Assembly: GCA_017634555.1 (NCBI GenBank)
Contig: JAGBNF010000046.1
Location: forward strand, 109,542 to 173,541
Reading direction: 5' to 3'
DNA: 64,000 nt
Source: Eubacterium sp.
GTDB taxonomy: Bacteria > Bacillota > Clostridia > Lachnospirales > Lachnospiraceae
The translations under genes and the position numbers were made by a program. This document shows, in pieces, positions 43,270 through 51,882 of this stretch. Positions within the stretch are counted from its first letter, which is position 1. Every line of letters begins with the position of its first letter. The notes beneath the pieces were generated by a model, which saw only the letters and a program-made list of their open reading frames with translations, did not search any database and was not told the origin of the DNA.

Positions 43270-44094
43270 ATGGTATATATATTCTGTGCTTTGTTTAGCG
43301 AAGCAAAGCCGTTTATAGAAAAATATGATCTGACGAGAGATATGACATTTCATCATTATCAGGTTTTCAGAAATGATGAAATGCTGCTTACCGTTACGGG
43401 AACGGGAGTTCTCTCGGCTGCAATGGCAGTTACGGAGGTATGCACACGCATACCTCCTGTTTCGTGTGACTGCCTGTTAAATGCGGGAATAGCGGGAACG
43501 ATGGATAAGGGTATTTCGAAGGGTGACGTATTCCTGGTGAACCGTATAGTTGATGACGTAACAAAGAGGGAGTATTTCCCTGATATGATCTATGATTACG
43601 GGATGGCCGAAGGGGCAGTCTGTACAGTGACGATGCCGGGGTATAAGGAGGGCTTCCTCACGGATATGGAAAGTTCGGGAATATATGCAGCGGGAGAAAA
43701 ATTCTTTACTGCTGACAGGATGGTATTTCTGAAGGTGGTCTCCGATGCTGGTGATACAGAAGGTGTAACCCATGAAATTAACGAAATGTGTATGTGCGGT
43801 CTGCTTGACAAGGCAGGCGTTCTGATAGAGGAGCTGGTGAAAAGCAGCAGCGATGTTGCAGACTATAAGAAACTAGAAGAAAGAATTGAACGCCTGGCGG
43901 AAGATATGAGACTTTCTGTTACCATGACGTCCGGATTGAAGCAGCTTCTCAGATACCTGAATATTGAAGGAGAGGACGTATCGGGTCTGATAGACAGGAT
44001 ATATCAGAAAAATGTGCTGCCGGTAACAAAGAAAAACGAAGGTAAGAAAATATATGACGGAATATATGAAGCCGTTTTCGCACATTTACGTTGA
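43270..44094 (+). CDS. MTA/SAH-nucleosidase-like protein (PNP superfamily)
   Basis: 274 residues. The N-terminal about 170 show the nucleoside phosphorylase/nucleosidase fold: TVTGTGVLSAAMAVTEVC, the LNAGIAGTMDKGISKGDVFLV nucleoside-binding strand-turn, and the ribose/purine-binding MESSGIYAAGEKFF and SDAGD region that correspond to MTAN's DMEG and SDxAD motifs. The last about 90 residues are a helical addition. It starts on the base after the rubredoxin stop and overlaps the radical SAM gene by 41 bases. A nucleosidase of this family could clear 5'-deoxyadenosine made by the adjacent radical SAM enzyme; that is inference. Confidence 0.7.
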   Translation: MVYIFCALFSEAKPFIEKYDLTRDMTFHHYQVFRNDEMLLTVTGTGVLSAAMAVTEVCTRIPPVSCDCLLNAGIAGTMDKGISKGDVFLVNRIVDDVTKREYFPDMIYDYGMAEGAVCTVTMPGYKEGFLTDMESSGIYAAGEKFFTADRMVFLKVVSDAGDTEGVTHEINEMCMCGLLDKAGVLIEELVKSSSDVADYKKLEERIERLAEDMRLSVTMTSGLKQLLRYLNIEGEDVSGLIDRIYQKNVLPVTKKNEGKKIYDGIYEAVFAHLR

Positions 44095-45079
44095 GAAAGA
44101 GGCTTACAGATTTGAAAGAACAAAAAGGGTGATCAATTCATTTCCCGGCGCAGAGGTTATAGAGATCAGGGATTACAGGGATGTGTTCAACAGAAAGAAT
44201 CAGGATGCGGGCGTTCAGCATAAGAGTCAGAAGCTTATTCTTGCGGTGAAGAAGGACGGCTTCTTATATAAGGGTGCGCCTGTATGTCAGAGCTTCGGAG
44301 AAGAAGAGTTTTACTATACCTCGAATGCTATGAACTGCGTTTATGATTGCGAATACTGCTTTCTGAAGGGAATGTATCCGACTTCGAATATCGTGATCTT
44401 TGTGAACCTTGAGGATACATTTGACGAGATAGAGAAAACTGTCGGTCAAAAGGGGGCGGACAGCGGAGAGAACGGGAGAGGAACGAAGATATATGTATCT
44501 GTTTCCTATGAAAGCGATATGCTTGCAATAGAAGGGTTTACAGGGATGCTGGCTGACTGGGCCGCCTGGGTTGAAGGAAAGGAAAATGTTCTTCTGGAAG
44601 TAAGGACTAAATGTACAAATGTACCGCTGGCGGATTGGTCGTCTAATATGATCGTTGCACTGACAATGAGTCCGGACGAGGTGATATCGAAATATGAAAG
44701 ATATACTCCGGGACTTGGTGCAAGATGCAGAGCGGCGAATGAGATGATCTCGAAGGGGATTCCGGTGAGAATGTGTTTTGATCCGATGATGTATGTGAGG
44801 GGATATAAAGAAGTATATTCAAATATGGTTGACATAATTTCAAATGCGTTGGATTGGAATAAGCTTCGGGATGTGAGTCTCGGATCCTTCAGAATCTCAA
44901 AAGACTATATAAAAAATTTCAGAAAAAGCTATCCTGATTCTTCGGTGGCATTCTTTCCATATGAATTAGAGAACGGATATTATCAATATCCGGAGATGAT
45001 AAGGATGGAAATGGAAGACTTTTTATATGATATTTTGAGAGAAAAATTACCTGATGATAAGATTTTCAGGTGGAAATAG
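44054..45079 (+). CDS. Spore-photoproduct-lyase-like radical SAM protein
   Basis: 341 residues. Its CX3CX2C cluster (C95, C99, C102 in NCVYDCEYCFLKG) and the SPL-type surroundings (YYTSNAMNC, FVNLEDTFDEI, the RxSINAD-like VALTMSPDEVISKYERYTPG) place it in the SPL family. In the segment that in Bacillus SplB reads EASCTSD, this protein has VSYESD with Tyr152 where the hydrogen-donor Cys141 should be, so classical spore-photoproduct repair is doubtful. The start overlaps the nucleosidase gene. Lachnospiraceae of this type often do not form spores. Alternative: a divergent radical SAM repair or modification enzyme. Confidence 0.72.
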   Translation: MTEYMKPFSHIYVEKEAYRFERTKRVINSFPGAEVIEIRDYRDVFNRKNQDAGVQHKSQKLILAVKKDGFLYKGAPVCQSFGEEEFYYTSNAMNCVYDCEYCFLKGMYPTSNIVIFVNLEDTFDEIEKTVGQKGADSGENGRGTKIYVSVSYESDMLAIEGFTGMLADWAAWVEGKENVLLEVRTKCTNVPLADWSSNMIVALTMSPDEVISKYERYTPGLGARCRAANEMISKGIPVRMCFDPMMYVRGYKEVYSNMVDIISNALDWNKLRDVSLGSFRISKDYIKNFRKSYPDSSVAFFPYELENGYYQYPEMIRMEMEDFLYDILREKLPDDKIFRWK

Positions 45080-45115
45080 TAAATTCAAAAAAAGTGCCTG
45101 TTTAAAGGCTTTTCA

Positions 45116-45147
45116 GGGCTGTCAAAGACTTTTGACAGCCCTTTTTT
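45116..45147 (+). terminator. Terminator of the LUD-rubredoxin-nucleosidase-SPL operon
   Basis: GGGCTGTCAAA (45116-45126) and TTTGACAGCCC (45131-45141), 11-bp stem with a four-base loop, followed by six T. Confidence 0.92.
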
Positions 45148-45262
45148 GATGCGAAAAGGCCGATGTCAAAGCCTTTGGATAGACAGTTCGGGGAAGCGGG
45201 GCATATGATGAGGCCGTAAACAAAAATTGCTGCAGGGCAGCGGAAAGAAAAGAGGTAACGAA

Positions 45263-46000
45263 ATGGAAAGATTTATGGTGTTTTTACAGATGATGGGTTA
45301 TGCGGTCGTAGCTTACTTTTTTGCATCGATCGTTCATGAGATGGGACATGTGGTATGCGGACTGATATGCAATTGGAAGTTTCTGGCAATGTGTGTGGGT
45401 CCTTTTAAGTTTTACAGAAACAGTCCGGAGGATAAGATCAGATTCGGTATTGAAAAGAATCCTGCAGTATGGGGTGGATACGGCGGTACATTTCCTAGGA
45501 AATTAGATGATGATAATATCAGAACTTTTGCAAAGATCCTTCTTGCCGGTCCGGTGGCTTCTCTTATTCTTGGAGCTGTATTCATAGTAATAATGATATT
45601 TACAAAGAGTGAGCTTGCAATGATGATCGGTTTTGTGGCAATCGGAGAGGGAGTTGCATGCATACTTCCTATGAATATTAAGACAGGAATCCTTTATAAT
45701 GACGGAACCAGGTTTAAGAGAATAGTTAAGGGCGGAAAGGAAGCTATGGAAGAAAAGGCTATTCTTTCATTTATATTCAAGACATTTCTGTATGGTGAGG
45801 ATGACAGCTATGATAATGAGCTGATAGATGTGCTTCTTGATTCTGAGGATGAAAGCTTCAGATATTATGGATTATTTTATCACTATCAGAATGCGAAGCT
45901 TGAAAATGATGAGGAAGCTATGGACAGCATAAGAAAAGAGATGGAAACTCTCGGAACCATGGTGTCTTCTTATGTCAGACAGAGCTGTGCAATAGATTGA
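45263..46000 (+). CDS. M50-like membrane metalloprotease-type protein (HEXXH)
   Basis: 245 residues. A first hydrophobic segment contains the zinc-protease motif HEMGH (residues 25-29) in the SIVHEMGHVVCG context characteristic of site-2-type (M50) intramembrane proteins; further membrane segments lie at about 88-115 and 120-140. The second zinc ligand motif NxxPxxxxDG is not obvious; ILPMNIKTGILYNDG is the nearest candidate. An acidic soluble tail follows. The start at 45263 follows AGAGGTAACGAA. It lies next to a membrane-bound XRE regulator, suggesting a possible signalling pair. No CBS or PDZ domain. Confidence 0.55.
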   Translation: MERFMVFLQMMGYAVVAYFFASIVHEMGHVVCGLICNWKFLAMCVGPFKFYRNSPEDKIRFGIEKNPAVWGGYGGTFPRKLDDDNIRTFAKILLAGPVASLILGAVFIVIMIFTKSELAMMIGFVAIGEGVACILPMNIKTGILYNDGTRFKRIVKGGKEAMEEKAILSFIFKTFLYGEDDSYDNELIDVLLDSEDESFRYYGLFYHYQNAKLENDEEAMDSIRKEMETLGTMVSSYVRQSCAID

Positions 46001-46089
46001 AACTGAGTAAAAAGTTCCTTTTCAAATAGTTTTGTTTGTGAGAAAATATTAGTATCATATTATAGAAAAAGTTTGAGAAGGAATCGGTC

Positions 46090-46665
46090 ATGGAACTTGG
46101 AAATCAGATGAAAAAATTTAGAGGAGAGCTGTCACTCTCGCAGGATGCGCTTGCAGAAAAGATTTATGTATCCAGACAGACCATCTCAAACTGGGAAACA
46201 GGGAAAAGTTATCCGGACGTAAACAGTCTGATCAGAATGAGTGAGGTCTTTGGAGTTTCTGTAGACATCCTTCTCAAAGGAGATGTGGAAGAAATGAAGA
46301 AGATAATAAAAGAGGATGATATAAATGACTTTACAAAGTACTCATGGCTGTATACAATACTGTTTTTCATGGTACTTATAACACCGATACCGCTGGCAAA
46401 GTTCCTTGGATTCTGGGGACTGGGCATATGGGCAGTGCTCGCTGCGGTTGCTATGGCAGTGGCCTTAAAAATCGAAAAGAAGAAAAAGACACTCAATATA
46501 CAGACCTACCGTGAGATCCAGGCTTTCCTTGAAGGAAAGACACTTGATGAGATAGAAGCGGCACGCGAGGAAGGCAAACGTCCGTACCAAAAACTGCTCC
46601 TCGGACTTGCCTGCGGAGTGATCGCACTGGTTGTTTCGGTAATAATGATTTTCCTATTTAAATGA
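46090..46665 (+). CDS. XRE-family regulator with membrane anchors
   Basis: 191 residues. The N-terminal HTH_3 domain is clear (residues 5-60: LSLSQDALAEKIYVSRQTISNWETGKSYPDVNSLIRMSEVFGVSVDILL). Two adjacent hydrophobic segments (about 88-125) and a C-terminal one (about 172-190) make it membrane-bound, with a short basic/charged loop between. Such membrane XRE regulators in Firmicutes often control neighbouring membrane-protein genes. The upstream GAAGG site precedes the ATG. Independent of the gene at 45263 by orientation and a 89-base gap without a terminator. Confidence 0.8.
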   Translation: MELGNQMKKFRGELSLSQDALAEKIYVSRQTISNWETGKSYPDVNSLIRMSEVFGVSVDILLKGDVEEMKKIIKEDDINDFTKYSWLYTILFFMVLITPIPLAKFLGFWGLGIWAVLAAVAMAVALKIEKKKKTLNIQTYREIQAFLEGKTLDEIEAAREEGKRPYQKLLLGLACGVIALVVSVIMIFLFK

Positions 46666-46718
46666 ATTTCATATTATATTTATTAAGAAATGATTAATAT
46701 GCTATAAATATTTACATT

Positions 46719-46732
46719 GTTAAACGATAAAC
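46719..46732. promoter_or_regulatory. Candidate LacI-family operator, upstream copy
   Basis: GTTAAACGATAAAC: a 14-base imperfect palindrome with the central CG usual in LacI-family operators. Compare the site at 46873-46886, which shares GTTWAACGATWWAC. Confidence 0.4.
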
Positions 46733-46835
46733 ATGAAAAATTAACAAATAATTAAGGCCTTAATATATTTTTTGGAAAATGTGCTAAAAAATGACCGAAA
46801 AACTTTGTAATAAATATGCAAAAACGTATAAAATA

Positions 46836-46864
46836 TTGACATTTCCTTAAAAGTGTCTTATAGT
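46836..46864 (+). promoter_or_regulatory. Promoter of the LacI-family regulator gene
   Basis: -35 TTGACA (46836-46841), 17-base spacer, -10 TATAGT (46859-46864). The second operator candidate begins nine bases beyond the -10. Confidence 0.75.
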
Positions 46865-46872
46865 TAATATTA

Positions 46873-46886
46873 GTTTAACGATTTAC
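46873..46886. promoter_or_regulatory. Candidate LacI-family operator at the transcription start
   Basis: GTTTAACGATTTAC overlaps the expected +1 of the lacI-type gene; a bound repressor here would autoregulate. The spacing to the upstream copy is about 154 bases. Confidence 0.4.
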
Positions 46887-46916
46887 CATTTATGACAAAT
46901 ATATCAAGGAGAGATA

Positions 46917-47969
46917 ATGGTTACTCTAAAAGAAGTTGCAGAGATTTGTGGGGTGTCTGCTACGACGGTATCCAATGTAATAAATGGCAAAGAAAAGACA
47001 AGTGAGGAAACCAGACAGAGAATATTACAGGTAGTTGAGGAAACCGGATATAAGCCAAATGTAATCGCAAAGGGACTTCGCAGCAAGAAGTCAAGAACCA
47101 TAGCTATCATAGCCGAGGATCTTGCGCAGTTCACGTCTCCGACAATCATCGAGAGTATCATGGAAAACTGCGAAAAACTGGATTACAGAGTAGTCGTTCA
47201 TAATCTGCGTCTTTACGACAGATGGCAGGATACCTGGTATCGTAGAGAAGACGAATATAACGCAGTCATATCACCGGTTCTCAGAGATGTAATGTCTGCG
47301 CAGGTCGACGGAGTTATATATGTTGCTGGACATGCGCGAGTTGTTACAACGTTTAACAACAATTTTAATCTGCCGGTTGTCATGTGTTATGCCTTTTCAG
47401 AGTCGCCGATGGTTCCGTCGGTTGTTATAGATGATGAAGAGAGTGCCTACGAGATGGTTACATACCTGATCGGCAACGGCCATAGAAGAATCGGATTTAT
47501 CGGCGGGCGAATCGATAATATACATACGGCTCAACGTCTGGCGGGATATCAGAAAGCTATGTTTGAACAGGGTCTTCTGTTTGATCCAAAGCTTGTATAT
47601 TATGGTGACTGGTCGAGAAGATCGGGATATGAAGGTGCCAGAAAACTGTTAGAACAGGATGTTACGGCGCTTTTCGGAATATCGGATCTGATGACCGGAG
47701 GCATATATGATTATCTTTATGAGAAGAACATCAGGATAGGCAGAGATATATCGGTTGCCGGTTTTGATAACGAAGGAATATCGGATTTCTTCAGACCGCG
47801 CCTTACAACCACGGCACTGCCGTTAAGGGAGATAGGAAAAAGGTCGGCAGAATTGCTGCTTCATAAGCTGGAAGAAAGTGATGAGGAAGAGGAAGAAATT
47901 TCAACAACACCTCAGATTATAAAGATTCCATGCAGCATGAGAGTCAGAGATTCGGTTTCAAAGATATAG
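46917..47969 (+). CDS. LacI-family transcriptional regulator
   Basis: 350 residues. The N-terminal LacI HTH (VTLKEVAEICGVSATTVSNVINGKEKTSEETRQRI) and hinge (YKPNVIAKGLRSKKSRTIAII) are textbook, followed by a periplasmic-binding-protein-like sensor domain (VPSVVIDDEESAYEMVTYLIGNGHRRIGFIGG). Such regulators sense a sugar or its phosphate. AAGGAGAG precedes the ATG. It lies just upstream of, and in the same direction as, an oligosaccharide ABC transporter, so it probably controls it and itself. Confidence 0.92.
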   Translation: MVTLKEVAEICGVSATTVSNVINGKEKTSEETRQRILQVVEETGYKPNVIAKGLRSKKSRTIAIIAEDLAQFTSPTIIESIMENCEKLDYRVVVHNLRLYDRWQDTWYRREDEYNAVISPVLRDVMSAQVDGVIYVAGHARVVTTFNNNFNLPVVMCYAFSESPMVPSVVIDDEESAYEMVTYLIGNGHRRIGFIGGRIDNIHTAQRLAGYQKAMFEQGLLFDPKLVYYGDWSRRSGYEGARKLLEQDVTALFGISDLMTGGIYDYLYEKNIRIGRDISVAGFDNEGISDFFRPRLTTTALPLREIGKRSAELLLHKLEESDEEEEEISTTPQIIKIPCSMRVRDSVSKI

Positions 47970-48040
47970 ATATTTATATTAATTTATTATTTTTACAAAT
48001 TAATTTAAATATATAAGAAAATATTTAAGGAGGGGCAGGA

Positions 48041-48964
48041 GTGTCAAAAGGTAAGAAAAATAATAATTTTAAGCTTTCTATCAAATTGTTCTTGCTGGTA
48101 TTACCATTTCTTATTTTGGTATTCTTATTCAGCTACTATCCGTTGTACGGATGGATTTACGCGTTCTATGATTATAAGCCGCCAAGAACTTTGGCAGATA
48201 GCCAGTTTGTAGGATTTAAGTGGTTTGTTTCATTGGTGAGCAGTCCGGTGAAAGTAAAGCAGATTATTCAGGTATTGAAGAATACCTTCGCCATGAGTGG
48301 TATTACTCTTGGTACCAGCTGGCTTCCAATGCTTTTTGCTGTATTCCTTAATGAAATTCGAGGCGTGAAGTTCCGTAAGTTTGTACAGACAGTTACAACA
48401 CTTCCTAACTTCGTCAGCTGGGTAATGGTTTATTCTATCGCATTTTCATTATTCAACAGTACAGGTATGATGAACTCATTACTGATGAAGATTGGTCTGA
48501 TCGATCAGCCTATTCTCTTCCTTCAGCAGAGTAATCATGTATGGTTCACACAGTGGCTGTGGCTTACATGGAAGAACCTTGGATGGCAGGCAGTTATGTA
48601 CATCGCCGCTATTTCAGGTATTGATGATGAAATGATCGAAGCAGCTCGAGTAGATGGTGCTTCAAGAATGCAGATTATCAAGCATATTACTATTCCTAGT
48701 CTGCTTCCTACATATTTCGTTCTGCTCGTTATCAATATTGCTAACTTCCTTAACAATGGTATGGAGCAGTACTACGTATTTGAAAACGCATTCAATAAGG
48801 AATATATCCAGGTTCTTGACCTTTATGTATTCCATTTAGCAATGGGTAACGGTGGTTATCCGGTTTCAGTAGCTATCAGTATGCTGAAGAGTCTTATAAG
48901 TGTAACCCTGTTGATTGTATTAAATCGAGCTTCTAAGTCAATTAGAGGCGAGAGCGTTCTGTAA
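48041..48964 (+). CDS. Oligosaccharide ABC transporter permease (LplB family)
   Basis: 307 residues, six membrane helices, binding-protein-dependent transport permease. The long N-terminal basic segment, GWIYAFYDYKPPRTL and the EAA loop (EAARVDGASRMQIIKHITIPSLLPT) match LplB, the first permease of LplB/LplC/LplA systems for larger oligosaccharides. GTG start, six bases after AAGGAGGGG. The ATPase for such systems (MsmK-like) is usually encoded elsewhere, and none is in this cluster. Confidence 0.9.
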   Translation: MSKGKKNNNFKLSIKLFLLVLPFLILVFLFSYYPLYGWIYAFYDYKPPRTLADSQFVGFKWFVSLVSSPVKVKQIIQVLKNTFAMSGITLGTSWLPMLFAVFLNEIRGVKFRKFVQTVTTLPNFVSWVMVYSIAFSLFNSTGMMNSLLMKIGLIDQPILFLQQSNHVWFTQWLWLTWKNLGWQAVMYIAAISGIDDEMIEAARVDGASRMQIIKHITIPSLLPTYFVLLVINIANFLNNGMEQYYVFENAFNKEYIQVLDLYVFHLAMGNGGYPVSVAISMLKSLISVTLLIVLNRASKSIRGESVL

Positions 48965-48978
48965 ATGGGGGGAGAGAC

Positions 48979-49908
48979 ATGGCAAAAGTAAAAGTAAACA
49001 AACGAAATAAAATTAAGGTAAGCAAGGGCGACCGTGCTCTTGAGATAACCTGTTATATTATCTTCGCGTTAGCTGCACTCATCTGTCTGTATCCTTTCTA
49101 TTATGTAATAATTAATACGATCAGTGCAAACGATATCAGTGCAAAGGGCGATGTTCTCTTCTGGCCGAAGGGAATACATTTTAAAAACTACATCAATGCA
49201 TTTCAGATTGATGGCCTTATAAATGCAACAGTTATTTCTGTTCTCAGAACAGTTATCGGTACTGTTCTTACAGTATTTGCCTGTGCATTTATGGGATTCA
49301 TGTTCACACAGGAGAAGATGTGGCTCCGTAAGGTATGGTATAGACTTGTAGTTGCAACTATGTACTTCAACGCAGGTATCATTCCTTGGTATCTCATTAT
49401 GAAGAACCTTCACCTTACAAATAACTTCTGGGGATATATTCTCCCGGCTATCGTGTCACCATTCCTGTTAATACTTACAAAGACATTCATCGAGAATGTA
49501 CCTAGAGAGCTTCAGGAAGCTGCCATGATTGATGGTGCCGGAATCCTTACAGTATTCTTTAAGGTTATGATCCCGGTTATTAAGCCAATCCTTGCAACTG
49601 TTGCTATTTGGTCTGCTGTAAATCAGTGGAATGCATTCCAGGATACACTGCTTCTCATGACAGATAAAAAACTGTATCCTCTGCAGTTCCTGCTTTATCA
49701 GTATCTGAATCAGGCAAGTTCACTTGCACAGCTTGCAAAGAGTACAACAAGTACAACATCACTTGCTGCTGCAGCTGCAACAACTGCAACAACAACATCA
49801 GTACGTATGACTATCACAGTTATCGTAGTTCTTCCTATCATGGTTGTATATCCTTTCTTCCAGAAATACTATGTAAAGGGTATCATGATCGGAGCAGTAA
49901 AGGGTTAA
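48979..49908 (+). CDS. Oligosaccharide ABC transporter permease (LplC/YtcP family)
   Basis: 309 residues and six helices, with the family N-terminus (LICLYPFYYVIINTISANDISAKGDVLFWPKG) and EAA loop (ELQEAAMIDGAGILTVFFKVMIPVIKPILAT). It is the partner of the upstream LplB-type permease (14-base gap). An Ala/Thr-rich stretch (about 250-270) interrupts the usual loop before the last helix. Confidence 0.9.
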   Translation: MAKVKVNKRNKIKVSKGDRALEITCYIIFALAALICLYPFYYVIINTISANDISAKGDVLFWPKGIHFKNYINAFQIDGLINATVISVLRTVIGTVLTVFACAFMGFMFTQEKMWLRKVWYRLVVATMYFNAGIIPWYLIMKNLHLTNNFWGYILPAIVSPFLLILTKTFIENVPRELQEAAMIDGAGILTVFFKVMIPVIKPILATVAIWSAVNQWNAFQDTLLLMTDKKLYPLQFLLYQYLNQASSLAQLAKSTTSTTSLAAAAATTATTTSVRMTITVIVVLPIMVVYPFFQKYYVKGIMIGAVKG

Positions 49909-50005
49909 TTATTTTAAGGGTGTATAATTAAATTTTTAAATCTTTAATATGTGCGTTTTCCCTGGGGTTATAACCGGGGGTATTTATAAAAAAGGAGGAC
50001 GTAAA

Positions 50006-51793
50006 ATGAGATTAAAGAAAGTTACTTCTCTTGCGCTTACAGCAGCTATGGGTATGTCATTACTCGCAGGCTGTGGCGGCTCATCAGGAGAAACCACTGC
50101 AGCTACAGAGGCAGGAAAGACAGAAGCTAAGACAGAGAGCAGTGGTGGTGGAGATGATACTACAACAGAAGCTGCATCAGGTGGACAGCTTGTAGCAAAT
50201 CATGACACAGAGTACACTGTAGACTTCTACAATGTAGCAGCTAACTTCCAGGGTGTTCAGCCTGGATGGTATGGCAAGATTGTTAAGGATAAGTTCAACA
50301 TGAACCTTAACATTATCGCACCTCAGGTATCAGGTGATGGAGCAGCTCTTTACCAGACACGTTGTGCAGCTGGTAACCTTGGAGACCTTATCATCCTTGA
50401 TAACGCTGATTTTTCTGAATGTGTTGACGCAGGTCTTGTTATGGATCTGAACGGCATCATCCAGAACTATCCAAACCTTATGAAGTTCCAGAGCCAGATC
50501 GAAGCATTCAACAAGCAGATTGGTGATGGAAGCGGTATATATGCTATACCTCTTGAAATGAACAATAACGGACCTACAGATTACAAGCAGCTTCATGTTT
50601 ACACATACCCTCGTATGGGATGGGATATGTACAACGAAGTTGGTGCTCCGGAGCTTAAGAATACTGATGACCTTCTTAATTGCCTTAAGGCTATCCAGGA
50701 TGCTCATCCAACAAACGACAAGGGTGACCCTGCATACGCTATAAGCCTTTGGAAGGATTGGGATAGTAACTACATGGAGTGTGTAGCTCAGGTTACTAAG
50801 TGGTACGGACAGGAAGTAAATGGTTCTGTACTTATTGGAACAGACAACAGCATTACTCCACTTACAGATAAGAATGGTGCATACTATAAGATGCTCAAGT
50901 TCTTCTTCAAGGCAAATCAGATGGGTCTTGTAGATCCTGACTCTGCTACACAGGATTGGAACGCAGTAGTATCTAAGATGCAGGACAAGAGAATTTACCT
51001 TTACTGGTACAGCTGGCAGTATGGTTTCTGGAACAGCCCGGCTAGAGGTGAGGAAGGCGTTAACTACGTAGAGATCCCTGTTGCTGATACAAACCTTTAT
51101 CAGCCATCAGATACATACTACGGTGACGGACGTGTTATCGGTGTTGGTTCTCAGGTTTCAGAAGAGAACCTTGCTAGACTTATGGAGTTCCTTGACTGGT
51201 ATGCTTCACCGGAAGGTGTTCAGATTCAGCATGCAGGTACAGAAGGACTTACATACACAATCGAGAATGGTAAGTACACACCTACAGAAGATGGTCTTAA
51301 CAGATTCTCAGCAGAAGTTAAGGTTCCTGATGAGATGGGTGGCGGAAACTGGAATGATGGTAACAACATGATCAACCAGTGGATCGTTGCTTCTTGCGAT
51401 ATCAACCCGGAGACAGGCGAGCCTTACAGCGATCAGATGTGGTCAACAACACTCGAACTGAACCAGACAAAGACAACTAAGGAATGGACAGAGAAGTTTG
51501 GTGCTAAGGACGATGTTGAGTACCTTCTTAAAAACAACATGATGACAGTTGTTCCTTCAATCAATATGTCACTTGCAATTGATGATACAGATACATCTCT
51601 TATCAGAAACCAGACAGGTGATGTTATTAAGGAAGCTTCATGGAGAATGGTATTCGCAACTGACGAAGCTGATTTCGAAGCTCAGTGGGATGAGATGGTT
51701 AGCCAGCTTGACGGTCTTGGATATGCAGACCTCGTTAAGTTCGATACAGAGAAGTATCAGCCAATGCTCGATGCCAGAAAAGCAGCTCAGTAA
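50006..51793 (+). CDS. Oligosaccharide-binding lipoprotein (LplA/YtcQ-type SBP)
   Basis: 595 residues, the long SBP form of LplABC systems. Lipobox LLAGC (about C19) and a Ser/Thr/Gly/Glu-rich linker (to about 55) precede the binding domain. Tryptophan- and aromatic-rich segments (YWYSWQYGFWNSP, GWDMYNEVGAPELK) fit carbohydrate binding. ATG 50006 follows GGAGG; the in-frame start at 49949 would translate through that site. Codon bias points to high expression. The ligand is not determinable, but the adjoining GH43 and arabinose genes suggest an arabinose-containing oligosaccharide. Confidence 0.88.
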   Translation: MRLKKVTSLALTAAMGMSLLAGCGGSSGETTAATEAGKTEAKTESSGGGDDTTTEAASGGQLVANHDTEYTVDFYNVAANFQGVQPGWYGKIVKDKFNMNLNIIAPQVSGDGAALYQTRCAAGNLGDLIILDNADFSECVDAGLVMDLNGIIQNYPNLMKFQSQIEAFNKQIGDGSGIYAIPLEMNNNGPTDYKQLHVYTYPRMGWDMYNEVGAPELKNTDDLLNCLKAIQDAHPTNDKGDPAYAISLWKDWDSNYMECVAQVTKWYGQEVNGSVLIGTDNSITPLTDKNGAYYKMLKFFFKANQMGLVDPDSATQDWNAVVSKMQDKRIYLYWYSWQYGFWNSPARGEEGVNYVEIPVADTNLYQPSDTYYGDGRVIGVGSQVSEENLARLMEFLDWYASPEGVQIQHAGTEGLTYTIENGKYTPTEDGLNRFSAEVKVPDEMGGGNWNDGNNMINQWIVASCDINPETGEPYSDQMWSTTLELNQTKTTKEWTEKFGAKDDVEYLLKNNMMTVVPSINMSLAIDDTDTSLIRNQTGDVIKEASWRMVFATDEADFEAQWDEMVSQLDGLGYADLVKFDTEKYQPMLDARKAAQ

Positions 51794-51815
51794 TATTTAG
51801 TTGTTGAGTTTTATC

Positions 51816-51850
51816 GGATGCCATGCTGTATAGCATGGCATCCTTTTTTT
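51816..51850 (+). terminator. Terminator of the LplBCA-type operon
   Basis: GGATGCCATGCT (51816-51827) and AGCATGGCATCC (51832-51843), 12-bp stem, followed by seven T. Confidence 0.93.
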
Positions 51851-51882
51851 ACAAAAAGTCAATTAATAGTAGGAGGGCAATA

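Noticed and set aside
46751-46764. 14-bp perfect palindrome ATTAAGGCCTTAAT upstream of the lacI-type promoter
   Set aside because: It lies 70 bases upstream of the -35, has no second copy, and does not have the central CG of LacI operators; chance is likely in such AT-rich sequence.
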